Part shown: positions 30,201-40,813 of the stretch, piece after piece
Layout of the letters: each line of letters starts with the position of its first letter
Numbering within the stretch: the stretch's first letter is position 1
NCBI GenBank assembly: GCA_024195265.1
Contig: JAJLRJ010000005.1
Coordinates: forward strand, 18,904,036 to 18,968,035
Length of the DNA stretch: 64,000 bases
Origin: Dendrophyllia cribrosa
Taxonomy: Eukaryota > Cnidaria > Anthozoa > Scleractinia > Dendrophylliidae
Direction: 5' to 3'
Translations under genes and position numbers: made by a program
The notes under the pieces: model-generated
What the model was told of the DNA's origin: nothing
What the model saw: the letters and a program-made list of their open reading frames with translations, nothing else
Database searches by the model: none

Positions 30201-30800
30201 CAACATTGAGGATTTGAGGTCAACATTTGTAAAAGAACTCACATGGCCGATGTACACGTACTGACGTCATAATTGCGTCGCGTGGGCTAAACTAGATCCC
30301 AGTCTCCGGGACACTTTTTAGGCTGAAAAGCGCGTATTTTGAAGGCGAAAAAAAGGCTTTTTAGAAAATTCAAGCACTGTAAAAGCGTGAAATCGTTTTT
30401 TTTTACATATTGAACTACAAGAAACCGAAGAAAAAAATTTCGTGTCATATGCTCTTTAATGCATTTTACAACCCTATTCTAGACTAAACACCAAAAAACC
30501 CTACCCTATCCTAGACCTATTCCAGACTCGCTATTTTCCAGAAACTCGTTCACCATCACAGTTATTAGTTAACAGGGTTCAGTAAAAATGCCGTACTGCC
30601 CGCCGTGCCGATTTTTAAATGCCATTTGCCAGTAAACATTGTCTAGACTTCACGCAACTGATCAGTTTCGCGGAAAGTGATACCCTATTATAGACCAAAA
30701 ATCTCTGTTAACTATACCCTATCCCAGACTAAACTGCCTAAAAAACAATACCCTTCACAGCGGCACATACATATATAGCTCATATATGGGAGTACCCCCT
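27208..30800. repeat. Poly-G-headed repeat interrupted by the TTAA element
   Basis: The left part (27208-27303) starts with about 20 G and TATACTCTGC and contains TGTGCCGCTGGGACTC. The right part (30456-about 30800) continues with CCCTACCCTATCCTAGACC and ends GCACATACATATATAGCTC then GGGAGTACCCCC. Removing the TTAA-flanked insert joins the two parts. It is the same repeat family as 24944-25450. Confidence 0.6.
27304..30455. mobile_element. 3.15-kb DNA transposon-like element with TTAA target site
   Basis: Ends AGAGCATATGACACGAAA and TTTCGTGTCATATGCTCT are exact inverses, and inverted similarity extends about 150 bp (through TTCTTCGGTTTCTTGTAG and a GCGCTTTTAGCCTAAAAAGT block). TTAA flanks both sides (27300-27303, 30456-30459), as in piggyBac-like transposition. 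Internally an exon-like ACATGGCGGAAAGAGAGG start and a 208-codon - strand frame (27432-28058) were seen, but no transposase motif was recognised. It is probably non-autonomous. Confidence 0.75.
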
Positions 30801-31130
30801 GGATCTGAATGACGTCACGCTTGATAGCTGAAGCTCTTCAGGTGTTGATGCTGCACAGAGCAAAATGCAAGAGCATCCGGGGGTATTTCCTAAAGCATTT
30901 GGGAAGTTTTTAATGTGAATATCAAATGGTAAAGGGCCTAAAATGCTCCCTTGTGGAACGCCTAGCACGATGGGGTGGGACTCGATAAACTTTGTTTTCT
31001 ATCGGCGAGATAGATTTAATGAAATCAGTCTCTAATTTCCGGTTTACGTTTTCTAGTTAAAAGACATTTCATAAATGTTGTAGTCCAGTTTGTCCTGGAA
31101 TTTGTTTAGGATTGAGAAGCGTCAGTTTTA
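30780..31130 (-). pseudogene. LINE reverse transcriptase relic
   Basis: On the - strand a frame contains VLGVPQGSILGPLPFDIHI, the conserved RT motif GVPQGSxLGPLLFxIYIND of jockey/CR1-type non-LTR retroelements. Upstream residues (DKLDYNIYEM) fit the preceding RT region but are broken by stops. The segment after the motif (GCSCILLCAAST) is where the YADD box would begin and is mutated. It is a dead fragment. Confidence 0.75.
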
Positions 31131-31329
31131 GTTAAAGGGTATTATCTTCCAAGTTGTGTTTATCATGAAGTTGTTCACCGATGGCCGATCGCTTATGCTC
31201 TTCAACGCGTTAATTTAAGCGGTGTGGGCAAGTATAACCGCATTGCATAGGGACAATACAACCTTAATTTTATCTAATTGTCCACTCCTCTATTTCTTTT
31301 ATCACAACTCTATTTCAACTCTCACTATT

Positions 31330-32300
31330 AAAGGTCAAATGAACCAAAAATTTGAATTTTTGTCTTTATCCATTTAAACGTTAAAAGAATTCATAATAAA
31401 GCAAACTTACGCAAAAATTTTCCTTCCTGAGCCTTTTAGGAAGTTACGTAGCTAAAAGTACGAAGATTCCCGAAGGCTTCACGACTGAAACGTTTCTGAA
31501 ATGGCCGCCCGCTTCAAGTGGTAGGATTGGTAAGGATTGTGACGTCACTATTGGTGAGCCAACCTTATTGCCAGTCTCTTCTCTCCTGGCAAATACTGAG
31601 TATTCTCAGTATTTCGCATTGAAAATGGCCGAAAAGCTTGAACCTGTGTTATGGTAAGAATCTGTATTATCATCTGCTAACGGTTTGGAGAAAAAATAAA
31701 TAAATAAATAAAATGGTAGGAATCGAAGAGCTTCAAGCGATAAAATCCTGCTTCGAGAAACTTCTTATCTGTCTATATAATAAATATTTTTAAAGTTTTT
31801 TCAAACCACCTCGCTAGGTAGTTTAGTAAGGTTAACTTTCCATTTCTGTCAATCATCTCCGCTTACACGGTAGCTTTTCAAAGTAAACTGTTAAATTCAT
31901 AGTGACGGCTTTAAATTTCAAACTGAGAGAAAAGAAAATTAACCGTCGTGTGTTTACGTTCTTCCCAAAAACTTTGATCATTTTACATTGTTGTTTTGCA
32001 GGGAACGGCAAGGAAATGTACCAAAATATAAAACGCACGTGCAGGTATTGATTTCGCTTATTAAACCTATTGTTTTCACCTTCAAACCTTGACTGTTTTG
32101 AGGGGGTCAATAGTGACCTCACTTTCCGACAATTTTTGCGATTGCTCTACGATTATCAAGGCCAAAAAGTCGCATTTTTCAACTTCCAATATTTTCACCG
32201 TCAGAATATATTTATTTGGTACCCATTTTATTAACATATTGCACCAATATTGGACTCAGTAAAAGAAAAAAATGTCTAATTTTTGGTTCATTTGATCTTT
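31330..32300. mobile_element. Inverted-repeat element, AAGGTCAAATGAACC ends
   Basis: AAAGGTCAAATGAACCAAAA at the left matches the inverse of TTTTGGTTCATTTGATCTTT at the right. It is about 970 bp with no gene inside. Exact end points and target duplication are uncertain. Confidence 0.6.
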
Positions 32301-32486
32301 GAGACTTGATCAAATCGCATTTAACAATGCTGCCATTCTCTATTTTCGAATTGCCCATAATACACTTAAATTTGTTTGCCCCCCAAATTTTGCATAAACT
32401 ATTGTTTTGAGATGCTCTTGCGAATATGCAGTCCTCCCAAGAGTCCTATTTCAAATTAAAATTGGCTACCAAAACGTCGCTTGTTA

Positions 32487-32898
32487 AGCCTGGTTTCCAT
32501 ATAATCGCAAGCCTCGCAGCGATCGCAGAAAAAAGTGTTGCGCGACCCTTGCGATCATATGAAAACCAAAAACTTTGCGATCCTTGCGTTCACGATCGCA
32601 GAGATAGAAAAATTTCTATGTCTGCGATCCTTGCGATCGAGAGGTTTTTATATGGAAACCACTCTTGCGATCCTTGCGATCCAAAATGTCCCAGAAAGCA
32701 TTGCACACCAGAGCCTTGTATCCCATAATGCACTTAAAGTTTATCGGATCCAGGCCTACTCGACGTTTCCTTGCGATCGCTGAGATCATATGGAAACCTG
32801 ATGTCTCAGCGATCGCAAGGATCGCGGCAAGAATCGCAGCGACCGTCGATCGTAACGATCGCTGCGATTGTTGCGATCGTTGCGATGGAAACCAGGCT
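32487..32898. mobile_element. Harbinger-like MITE rich in GCGATCG, TTA target site
   Basis: A 412-bp element. Ends AGCCTGGTTTCCAT and ATGGAAACCAGGCT are flanked by TTA (32484-32486, 32899-32901). The interior is crowded with TTGCGATC/GCGATCGCA motifs in both orientations. Confidence 0.82.
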
Positions 32899-33119
32899 TT
32901 AGGAAAATCGTTTGCAAATCCGTTTCAACCCGATAATAACGATCATCTGTGACAGGGTAGCATCCTGGGTAAGAAGCGGTGATAACATGGGCTGAGCGCC
33001 GCACTCTCACAAGCCTAAACAATGCACAATCCATAAAATCGGGAAAACAATATCGTAACACTGAATACATTACAGCTTTACTGATCTTATATGATCGCTT
33101 ACTAGATAAAGCACGTTAC

Positions 33120-34571
33120 AGACGAGCAAGCTTTCTATGACAAGTGTCCGTGACAAGTTTTACAAGTTTTACTTGCTCGTGTGTATGACTAACAGTTTTC
33201 TTTGAATGACAAGCTTTGCCTTGACAAGTTTTATTTGGCCGTGTAAACGAATAAACAAGTTATCTTTGATAAGTTTTCTTTGAAGCCAGCAATACAATTT
33301 CACAGCAGACGAAGAAAACACAACGCCATTTTATTCGTTGATCATGGCTTAAATGTATTTAACAAGGGAGAAAATGGTGCTTTTTTGTGATCTCGGTTTT
33401 GCAGGAACTTCAGCTCTCATATGAGCTCAAGAACCTCTTCGTAGTCAGTCTTTATTTACCTCTATTTCTATTATTTTGCTTCTATTTCTGCCTTCCTATT
33501 TTGCTCTGAAGCATTCTAGTAGGAGCGATGTGGCAGCGGAATCGGTCCAGCGAACAGTTTTAGCTGCCATGTTGTTATCCGCCATGACTGCTATTCCAAA
33601 CAACAAGACCTGGCGCTAAAGCACGTTACAGACGAGCAAGTTTTCTATGACAAGTTTTGCCTTTGCAAGTTTTACTTGCTCGTGTGTTAATAAAAACTTG
33701 TCAAGATTTTCCTTGTCAAGTGCACTTGTTCAAAAGCTGGCATGCTAACTTTTGAACAAGGCAACTTGTCATAGAAAAACTTGACAAATCGCAAAACTTG
33801 CTTGTCTGTATGCTCAACAAGGAAAACTTGACAAGAATCGTTGCAAAATCGCGGGCGCTCAGTATTGCACTAACCTAAAAAAGTTGTGAAAACTTTCCTT
33901 ATCTGTTTCTTTTAGTTCTTCAACTAAATTGTTTGCAAAACCTTGAGACTTACAACGTGTTTGCGTTGCCCAAGGGCGAACCCACCACCTGCAATTCATG
34001 TGTCTCTTCGAGTACTCATTGCATAAGCAAAACAAAACCAAGACCATAAGCAAGCACCTTGCTTTTTCTCCCTTGTTAAATACATGTAAGCTATGATCAA
34101 CGAATAAAATGGTGTTGTGTTGTCTTCGTCCGCTGTATAATTGTATTGCTGGCTACAATGAAAACTTGCCAAAGATAACTCGTTTATTCGTTCACATGGG
34201 CATTTAAAACTTGTCATGGCAAAACTTGTCAAAGAAAACTTTTAACTCATACACACGAACAAGTAAAATTTGTAAAATTTGTCACGTACACTTGTCATAG
34301 AAAACTTGCTCGTCTGTAACGTGCTTAAACGTCCGCGATTTCCCAACGATTCTTGTCAAGTTTTCCTTGTTGAGCATACATACAAGCAAGTTTTGCGATT
34401 TATCAAATTTTTCTATGACACTCCCACTGCCTTGTTTAAAAGCTAGCATGCCAGCTTTTGAACAAGTGCACTTGACAAGGAAAATCTTGACAAGTTTTTA
34501 TTTTCACACGAGCAAGTAAAACTTGTCAAGGCAAAACTTGTTACAGAAAACGCGCTCGTCTGTAACGTGCT
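33120..34571. mobile_element. Two interleaved foldback MITEs, AGCACGTTACAGACGAGC ends
   Basis: Four copies of the same end occur: forward at 33120 and 33620, inverted ending at 34325 and 34571. The arm after 33120 is the inverse of the arm before 34325 (TAA on both sides). The arm after 33620 is the inverse of the arm before 34571 (TAA/TTA). The arms therefore alternate rather than nest. Repeated ACAAGTTTT/AAAACTTGT motifs fill both. Confidence 0.75.
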
Positions 34572-34760
34572 TTACGCTTTACAAACTAGCAATAGGCAAA
34601 AAGTAAGGGCCCATCTATTCCTTATCAATAGACCTTATTCGCCGTCTACGTCATAACGCTCTCACGTGATCTCTATTGGGTAAACAAACATTGAACTTTC
34701 GCAGAAATTTACGCGGCTCGTGGCCGGCTTTCTGGTGTGAAATTCTGATCTTGCGCGGCT

Positions 34761-35127
34761 ATGGTTCATTACTGTTGTGTTTTTGATTGTTAAAATAGTT
34801 CTGCTGATAAGGAGTTATCATTTCATGACTTTCCCAGGGATGAAAAACTCGAAAAGGTGAAAAATATAGCCAAATTTGACGGCGAGTCGAGTATCCGTTC
34901 GTCGCACGTGTTTCAGGTGTTTAATACTCCGTAGGTCGAAATTATAAGCTTTCTGTTTTTTTATTATTGTTATTATTTCAAGGTTTGGATTACGCGAATT
35001 AAAAGGGATCCGAATGAAAGATTTCAAAGTGACGAAAAGATGCTTTCACTCTCAGCATTTTACAACGGAAAAGAAAGGAATCTGTCCACCCGTATTTTTG
35101 TGGACCGTACAAAAACAAGAAGGGTGA
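34761..35127 (+). pseudogene. Broken THAP zinc-finger exons
   Basis: Starting at the ATG at 34761, the frame reads MVHYCCVFDC, then an in-frame TAA, then SSADKELSFHDFPRDEKLEK to a donor (AAG/GTG). The CxxxC pair plus the HDFP box are THAP hallmarks. After an intron of about 145 bp the acceptor (TTTCAAG, 34982) opens VWITRIKRDP. A frameshift near 35015 then leads into a frame with KRCFHSQHF, the C-x-x-H part. The stop and frameshift show it is dead. Confidence 0.75.
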
Positions 35128-35199
35128 ATTTGTGAGAATTTTCATTTTCTTTTGACTTCCAAAACACAATGATTTAACGTTGCACGCTGAAGCGCTTAA

Positions 35200-35776
35200 A
35201 GGTGGTCAGACACGAGGGGTCATGTAGCAGGGACATGACGCAGCGACATGTAGCAGCGAGAAAAATTTGTGTAGTACACACTGAAGGACATGTAGCAGGG
35301 AGTGTAGCGGGGACATGTAGCAGGGAACAAATCATAGCGCTTGCACACACATGAAAATGTTGCGGGAACATATCTCAGGGACATGTTGCAGCAACACGTC
35401 CCCTCGTGAGAACTGATACTTTCACAATTGTGCAACACCAATTTTGGAGACATTTTGTCCCCGCGACATGTCGCACGGAGTTCAACTTGTTGAACTTCAT
35501 GGGACATGTCGCGGGGACAAAATGTTACCAAAATTGGTGTTGCATAATTATGATAGTATCAGTTCACACGAGGGGACGTGTCGCTGCAACATGTCCCTGA
35601 GACATGTCCCCGCGACATTTTCATGTGGTGTGCAAGCGCTATGATTTTTTCCCTGCTACATGTCCCCGCTACACTCCCTGCTACATGTCCCTCAGTGTGT
35701 ACTACATAAATTTTTGTCGCTGCTAAATGTCGCTGCAACATGTCCCTGCTACATGACCCCTCGTGTCTGACCACCT
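35200..35776. mobile_element. MITE with TAA target site nested in THAP element
   Basis: A 577-bp element. Ends AGGTGGTCAGACACGAGGGG and CCCCTCGTGTCTGACCACCT are exact inverses flanked by TAA (35197-35199, 35777-35779). Arms repeat GACATGT/ACATGTC with GCAGCGACATG units. Confidence 0.88.
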
Positions 35777-35779
35777 TAA

Positions 35780-35970
35780 AAACTGTCAGATTTATCATAT
35801 ATAATTTTCGGTAAAAAATTATAACCTTTGGAGCCAATGTCCTTTTTGCCACATCCTTCCAGGTGCTTTTGTATTTGTTGAGTAGTAAACTTTGGCAAAA
35901 GGCGAAGACTTTTAGTCCAAATTATAGCGTTATTCTCTCCGCGCTGGAGATAGTCACTCAAAGACACCAT
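35780..35970 (-). pseudogene. First exon of second transposon gene, truncated by MITE
   Basis: A - strand frame from the ATG at 35970, 56 bp from the transposon end: MVSLSDYLQRGENNAIIWTK, then LPKFTTQQIQKHLEGCGKK and GYNFLPKIIYD. This resembles the N-terminus of multicopy cnidarian proteins that continue into SWIM and YqaJ-like domains (memory-based, uncertain). The frame is cut by the MITE at 35776. Confidence 0.5.
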
Positions 35971-36167
35971 TTTGTTCAGTTTGTTTACCCAATACAGATC
36001 ACGTGACCATAGCGCGAATAAGGTCTATTAACTTGGCGGGAAGGGCTGTGCTGCATGACAAATACTGCCCCGAGGTTGTAGCAATAGGTCCGAGTGGATA
36101 TTCCTTAGTACAATCTAAGTATGCGAAGTTATAAAAATGGTTATAGTATAACATAACTTAACTCTTA

Positions 36168-37776
36168 AGGTGGCTCCGTTGTTATTTCGGGCGCACTCGT
36201 CTATGACAAACTTTGTCTCATAACTTTTCCGGCTCTAAAGCGATGCTTCTAAAACTTAACGAAACCTTACTGCTACTATCTAGCAATAATATGATGGAAT
36301 TCGATTTTAATGGGAAAAATATATTTAGTGATAATCGGAACCCTACTTTTTGAACAAAATCGTACCCTGTGAAAAATGTTGCTGTTATATTTGTGTTAAA
36401 TTTCTGGAATCAGCTTACATTGACTTAACACATACCCTTACCAAGTTTCAACAAAATCGTTGGAGCAGAAATGCGGAAGAATTAACGCCATCAAAATTTA
36501 GCCCCAAAATTCTCTTAAAATTTTAAATACTTCATGCTCTTTGACTAAACAATCTACGAACCCAAATTTCTGGGAGAAGCCTTCCCAATGCTTGCTAAAT
36601 CTGAATTATAAGCCGATTGCAAATCGTGCGAACCGTTAAAAAGTATTCACTAGTTCTTTAAATACTTCATGCTCTTTGACTAAACAATCTACGAACCCAA
36701 ATTTCTGGGAGAAGCCTTCCCAATGCTTGCTAAATCTGAATTATAAGCCGATTGCAAATCGTGCGAACCGTTGAAAAGTATTCACTAGTTCTGTAAATAT
36801 TATAAAATGCTTCAAAACCTGCTCAAATCTCCAATGCTGCGTTTTCCATCATTTTTCGAACATTATCCTGCAGTTTGGTGTCAAACTCCTTCCACATGAA
36901 TTTCAAGGTACTGCAATACTTTTACATCGACTGTTTTTTGCTTAGAAGGGCTTGCAATTGGAGAAATACTTGTTGGGAGTATAAGCTGTTCCGCATCTGA
37001 GCTCAGGCGAAGCTGACAAGCAGTTTTTAGAGTTTTGTTTATGAATACGAAATGAGCACGTGTGGAATTAATTCTAAGAATTTGCGGATCATTATAGCAT
37101 CGCTTGTCGACGGTGTTACTGAAGAGGTCACTTATGTAGTGAGCACCATTTACATAGGGTCATTTCCATGGGATGAATTATATAGGGTGTTGTATCGTAA
37201 ATTTTAGTACTGTTTTTATGTAAGGGTCTGTGCCCAGTTGCTGATAATGATCCGAATTCGCACCTTTATAAGGGGGGCAAACGAAATATGCGCGCTAGTT
37301 ACCCAAGGAGGGAAGGGAGCATGTACGCTACATTAGAAGTTTCCATGGGGTGTAATGTTTTTAAATGCGGGGACTACGCTGACTACGCGCGCATATCACG
37401 TACGCCCTCCTAACTAACGTGCGAATTCTTAGAATAAATTCCACACGTGCTCATTTCGTATTCATAAACAAAACTCTGAAAACTGCTTGTCAGCTTCGCC
37501 TGAGCTCAGATGCGGAGCAGTTTATAATCCTAACAAGTATTTCTCCAATTCCAGACACAAATATAACAGCAAAATTTTTTACAGAATGCGATTTTGTTCA
37601 AAAAGTGGTTATCACTAAATATATTTTTTTCCCATTAAAATCGAATTCTATCATATTATTACTAGATAGTAGCTGTAAGTTTTCGCAAAGTTTTAGAAGC
37701 ATCGCTTTAGAGCCGGAAAAGTTATGAGACAAAGTTTGTCATAGACGAGTGCGCCCGAAATAACAACGGAGCCACT
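36168..37776. mobile_element. Foldback element, GTGGCTCCGTTGTTATTTCG ends
   Basis: The left arm start (GTGGCTCCGTTGTTATTTCG) matches the inverse right end for about 95 bp (through AGACAAAGTTTGTC and GCATCGCTTTAGAGCC). Further in, AGAGTTTTGTTTATGAATAC near 37030 has its inverse near 37460. The left arm holds about 550 bp lacking in the right, including a tandem duplication. No gene. Confidence 0.7.
36522..36791. repeat. Direct tandem duplication, 135 bp x 2
   Basis: TTTAAATACTTCATGCTC starts both units (36522 and 36657). Only a few bases differ over 135 bp, so the duplication is recent relative to the host element. Confidence 0.85.
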
Positions 37777-38801
37777 TTGTCATGATCATCATAAATTTAC
37801 TATTGGAAAACGAAGAGACATGCTACATCTATATTACCCGTGGACAGCTGTTGTGCTCTTGTGAACTCGTCAACATGGCATAGCCGTCGAAAAGCAGAGG
37901 ACTCGAATTCCTCTTTACAATTACACAAAGAAGAGTTTTTTTCTATTGTTCTTTTTCCTTGCCATATTCTGGAGTCGGAAATATATATATAGCAAGCAAA
38001 ATAAAGGTGTTTTATTATAAATACCTTGCATTTCCAATTTTCAGTTACAACGTAGTGACGTTTCGCTCAAAGCAGGCATAGAATTGCAGTTCGAGGTTCC
38101 TTAGTCAGACTTTACAATACTGCCAGGGACTAGGAATAATTTAAATGGTTTTAATATCCTCCGAAACCAAAATGAGTTAAAATAAGTTATTTTTAAGGCC
38201 AAAACATTGATAGCATACTGAATGGTTTAACCACTCTGTCAATGCACAATTTACTATTTGTCACCTTTAAAGGTATAAAACCGCAGCCCTCTTAAATAAT
38301 CAGACGTAGCTTGTGGGTAAACATCAATTACTGGAGGCCTTACTCAGTATACCTAAATATGGCCTTTTAAATTATTCAAACAATCTCACTTTAACTATAA
38401 TAGTAATATACGACCAAAACAAAAATTAACACTTCGATGACTGAGCGGAACTTTTCTTATCTGTGTAAATAACAAATCGAAACCAATTTATTTTTATTTC
38501 ACAAAATGATGAAATGTTTTCTTTCTTAGTGCACTTGCATGGCGGGTTCTGCAAGGCTGTGAGTGAAGAGGTGGGATGTGCAAACAATAGAGATGTTAAC
38601 TGAAGTGTGAAGGATAGACAGAATGAAACCCAAGAAGAGAACTTTCCGTTTGTAAGTTCATAGTGACAAACATCGCTTGGGCATAAAATTTTTTGAGTCA
38701 CCTCTCCCGGCTACATGAACACCTGCTTGGCTCAATATAGCCACCCGCAAATGTTGTCACAACCAAACCATCGATGTCTGTCTGGGAGATAGAGTCACAT
38801 A
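37777..38801. other. No gene; possible PLE 3' relic inside
   Basis: Mostly AT-rich. On the - strand at about 38041-38113, AGTCTGACTAAGG and further on GAGCGAAACGTCACTACG recall a Penelope-like 3' end with a degenerate hammerhead-like core (G8 replaced). No frame is supported. Confidence 0.35.
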
Positions 38802-39087
38802 CAGCTGTTTCGAGAAAGGTTTTCGGAAAAAAGCATAAAAGTGCACGCGACAATTCAGAAAGGTATTATGGGTAGTCATCCACGCTATATCCTAAAAACT
38901 CATTTATCCCAATGGCCCGCCATCTAAGATCGTCCCTGTACGGACGAGGCATAGCGGGTTTCATGTATCTATTTGACTTATTAAAATTCATTGATCATAT
39001 CCCATATTATGGGGTCTATTACAGTTTCGGGATTGTCGATGTCGACTCGCGTGCACTTTTTTCCGACAACCTTTCTTGAAACAGCTG
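38802..39087. mobile_element. MITE, CAGCTGTTTC ends, TA target site
   Basis: A 286-bp element. Ends CAGCTGTTTCGAGAAAGG and CCTTTCTTGAAACAGCTG are flanked by TA (38800-38801, 39088-39089). It is a Tc1/mariner-type non-autonomous element. A related but distinct element is at 55738-55913. Confidence 0.8.
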
Positions 39088-39138
39088 TATAAAAGTAACG
39101 AGGCCGTCGGAAATGTGAAAAAGACCTTTAACATCAAC

Positions 39139-39322
39139 GGTTATAAACATTTGTCTAAAATGCATTTCTATCAGTTACTTGACGTTTCGTATGTACCAGT
39201 TCTTTGCTTTATACATTTAAATTTAGTTCGCTTTTAATAACGATCACTTCTGATGATGTATGTGGTACATACGAAACGTCAAGTAACTGAAAGAAATGCA
39301 TTTTAGACAAATGTTTATAACC
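39139..39322. repeat. Foldback with ribozyme-like core
   Basis: Arms GGTTATAAACATTTGTCTAA and its inverse, through TTACTTGACGTTTCGTATG, enclose an AT-rich loop. The right half contains the hammerhead-like motif at 39246-39284. The core (CGATCACTT to CGAAACGTCAAG) recurs with different outer arms at 54870-55090. Confidence 0.75.
39246..39284 (+). ncRNA. Candidate hammerhead ribozyme (type I minimal)
   Basis: Order seen: stem I strand ACTT, conserved CTGATGA, one extra T, stem II GTATGT-GGT-ACATAC (6 perfect pairs), GAAA, minimal stem III C-G, cleavage triplet GTC, stem I strand AAGT (4 perfect pairs). This matches the hammerhead consensus (CUGANGA, GAAA, UH), except for the extra base before stem II. 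Very short stem III is typical of Penelope-like elements, where activity needs a dimer. Flanking arms could compete with this fold. Confidence 0.5.
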
Positions 39323-39877
39323 ACTGTTTGCGTTTTGTTTTTGTTAAAACTAAAATGGCCCAAGAAAAAAAAAGACCATCAGTTAATAGCGTTCCGCCCA
39401 GATTCTAAAAATGGAAAACTCGCGCAGCATCATGGGATTGAAATGCGTACAAACATTCAATAACTATGCAGGAAGCTACAAAAAGAGCAGGTGCTACGAA
39501 GCACTGTTCTTGGGTGCAACTCGACAATTATCCTCAACATGTACAGGAATCGAAAAAACTGGTGTTTCCGAGGCAGCCATTTTGAAATATTTGTCCGCAT
39601 TTCGATCCCACAATGCAATGCTGCCAAATATGACGTCACCTGGGCGGAACGCTATTATTTATGAAGTATCTCTATAAGGGTTAGGTAGGAGAGGGGTTTA
39701 GATAAGTGTTCCCAATTAGTTTACCATATATGTAAACTAGGTGTCAATGACACGTTAATAAAGTTTATTATTTATTTTTATTATTTCTCGAAAAGACTAC
39801 TTTTGATATATTAAAATTCAATTGATAGCGAGGCTTAGAGGACATAAAAAAAGAAATGAATAAACATGTTTTATAAA
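39323..39877. other. No gene seen
   Basis: An 88-aa frame (39411-39677) has no motif and overlaps an antisense frame. Nothing else was supported. Confidence 0.4.
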
Positions 39878-40140
39878 ACTGACGGGGGTGCTCGTCGAAA
39901 ATTTTCGAAAAACACTCTAAAAGGTACCAGAATGTTGTTTGATGAGCGTGGCTCAAATGAATTTTTACCCCTAAGAGGTACCAAGTCTGAAACAACACAT
40001 ACCATATTCTGTCATATTTTTTCGGCTCAATACCCTAAGCGGTACCAATCTACAAATTTTGACCCCTCAGAAAGGTACGACGAACACCCCTGTCATTTTT
40101 ATATGGGAGTCCCCTCCCGGGCCTCTAACCTTACAGCAAC
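39878..40140. repeat. GGTACC-containing coral-type repeat fragment
   Basis: Repeated CTAAAAGGTACCA/CCCTAAGCGGTACCA units. It starts GGGGGTGCTCG and ends TATGGGAGTCCCCTCCCGG, resembling the poly-G-headed family at 24944 and 27208. Confidence 0.45.
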
Positions 40141-40665
40141 AAAGGAAGACACTTTGAAGCTGAACGGTCTTAATGGTACCAAATCCACAATTCAGGTTCT
40201 CAGTTGATTTGATAGCTCAGTTGTTGGTGAGAATGTTACACCTAGATCGCAAGGGTTGTTAGTTGGTTAAATCAATACGTAACTGGAACGTATTGGCGAT
40301 CGCCCTGTCTTTTTTGGTAACACTTTTATAGGTGTGTGCTGCGATAAAGTTTAAAAGGATTCCAAGGAGTAGTGGCACGAACACTGTGCACGATGACATA
40401 AGACATAGTTGCACGATGTCGATATATTGGCAGGATAATTCGTTCAGTCAAGAAAATCGAGTTATGGATGTACGCGGGAGGTTGCTAGGCACGAAAGAAA
40501 CCTTAGGGCCTGTTTATATGGAGAAAAGTTGTCTCGGGTAGGCGGGTCACCCGCCCAGCCGAGTTACCCTGGGCAAAATCAGAAAACGGCAAACTGATCC
40601 TTACGGCAAGGCGATGAAAGAGTAAACAAAAGAATAAAACAAAATATATATATTCAAACAAATTT

Positions 40666-40705
40666 GCCCAATATTTCGGTTTGAAAACAAACCTTCTTCA
40701 GGGGC
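40666..40705 (-). ncRNA. Candidate hammerhead-like motif in PLE 3' region
   Basis: On the - strand: stem I GCCC, CTGAAGA (fits CUGANGA), one extra A, stem II GGTTTG-TTTT-CAAACC (6 perfect pairs), GAAA, stem III T-A, triplet ATT (fits NUH), stem I GGGC (4 perfect pairs). All stems differ in sequence from the motif at 39246 but keep pairing, and both carry one extra base before stem II. It is downstream of the GIY-YIG frame, where Penelope-like elements carry hammerheads. Confidence 0.5.
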
Positions 40706-40813
40706 TAACAGAAAAATGAAGATAAAACTAAAAGTTCGTTACAAATAAGAGTTTAAAATTATGAAAACAAAAACAATAGATTGTTATTGGTGTAGGAGAC
40801 TAGGTGTCGTATG

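Larger units (their letters stand above)
34630..36026. mobile_element. Deletion derivative of a THAP-type (ISL2EU-like) transposon
   Basis: Inverted ends AGACCTTATTCGC and GCGAATAAGGTCT, extended by CACGTGATC and TATTGGGTAAACAAAC, are flanked by AT on both sides. Just inside the left end lie remains of a THAP-domain exon (+). Just inside the right end lies an exon-like frame (-), so two genes pointed inward. ISL2EU elements carry a THAP protein plus a YqaJ-type nuclease and duplicate 2 bp, which fits; the assignment is an inference. A 577-bp MITE (35200-35776) is inserted. Confidence 0.65.

Noticed and set aside
38041..38113. Third hammerhead-like motif (- strand, CTGACTA ... GAAACGTC)
   Set aside because: G8 is replaced and no convincing stem II could be drawn; kept only as a possible PLE relic.
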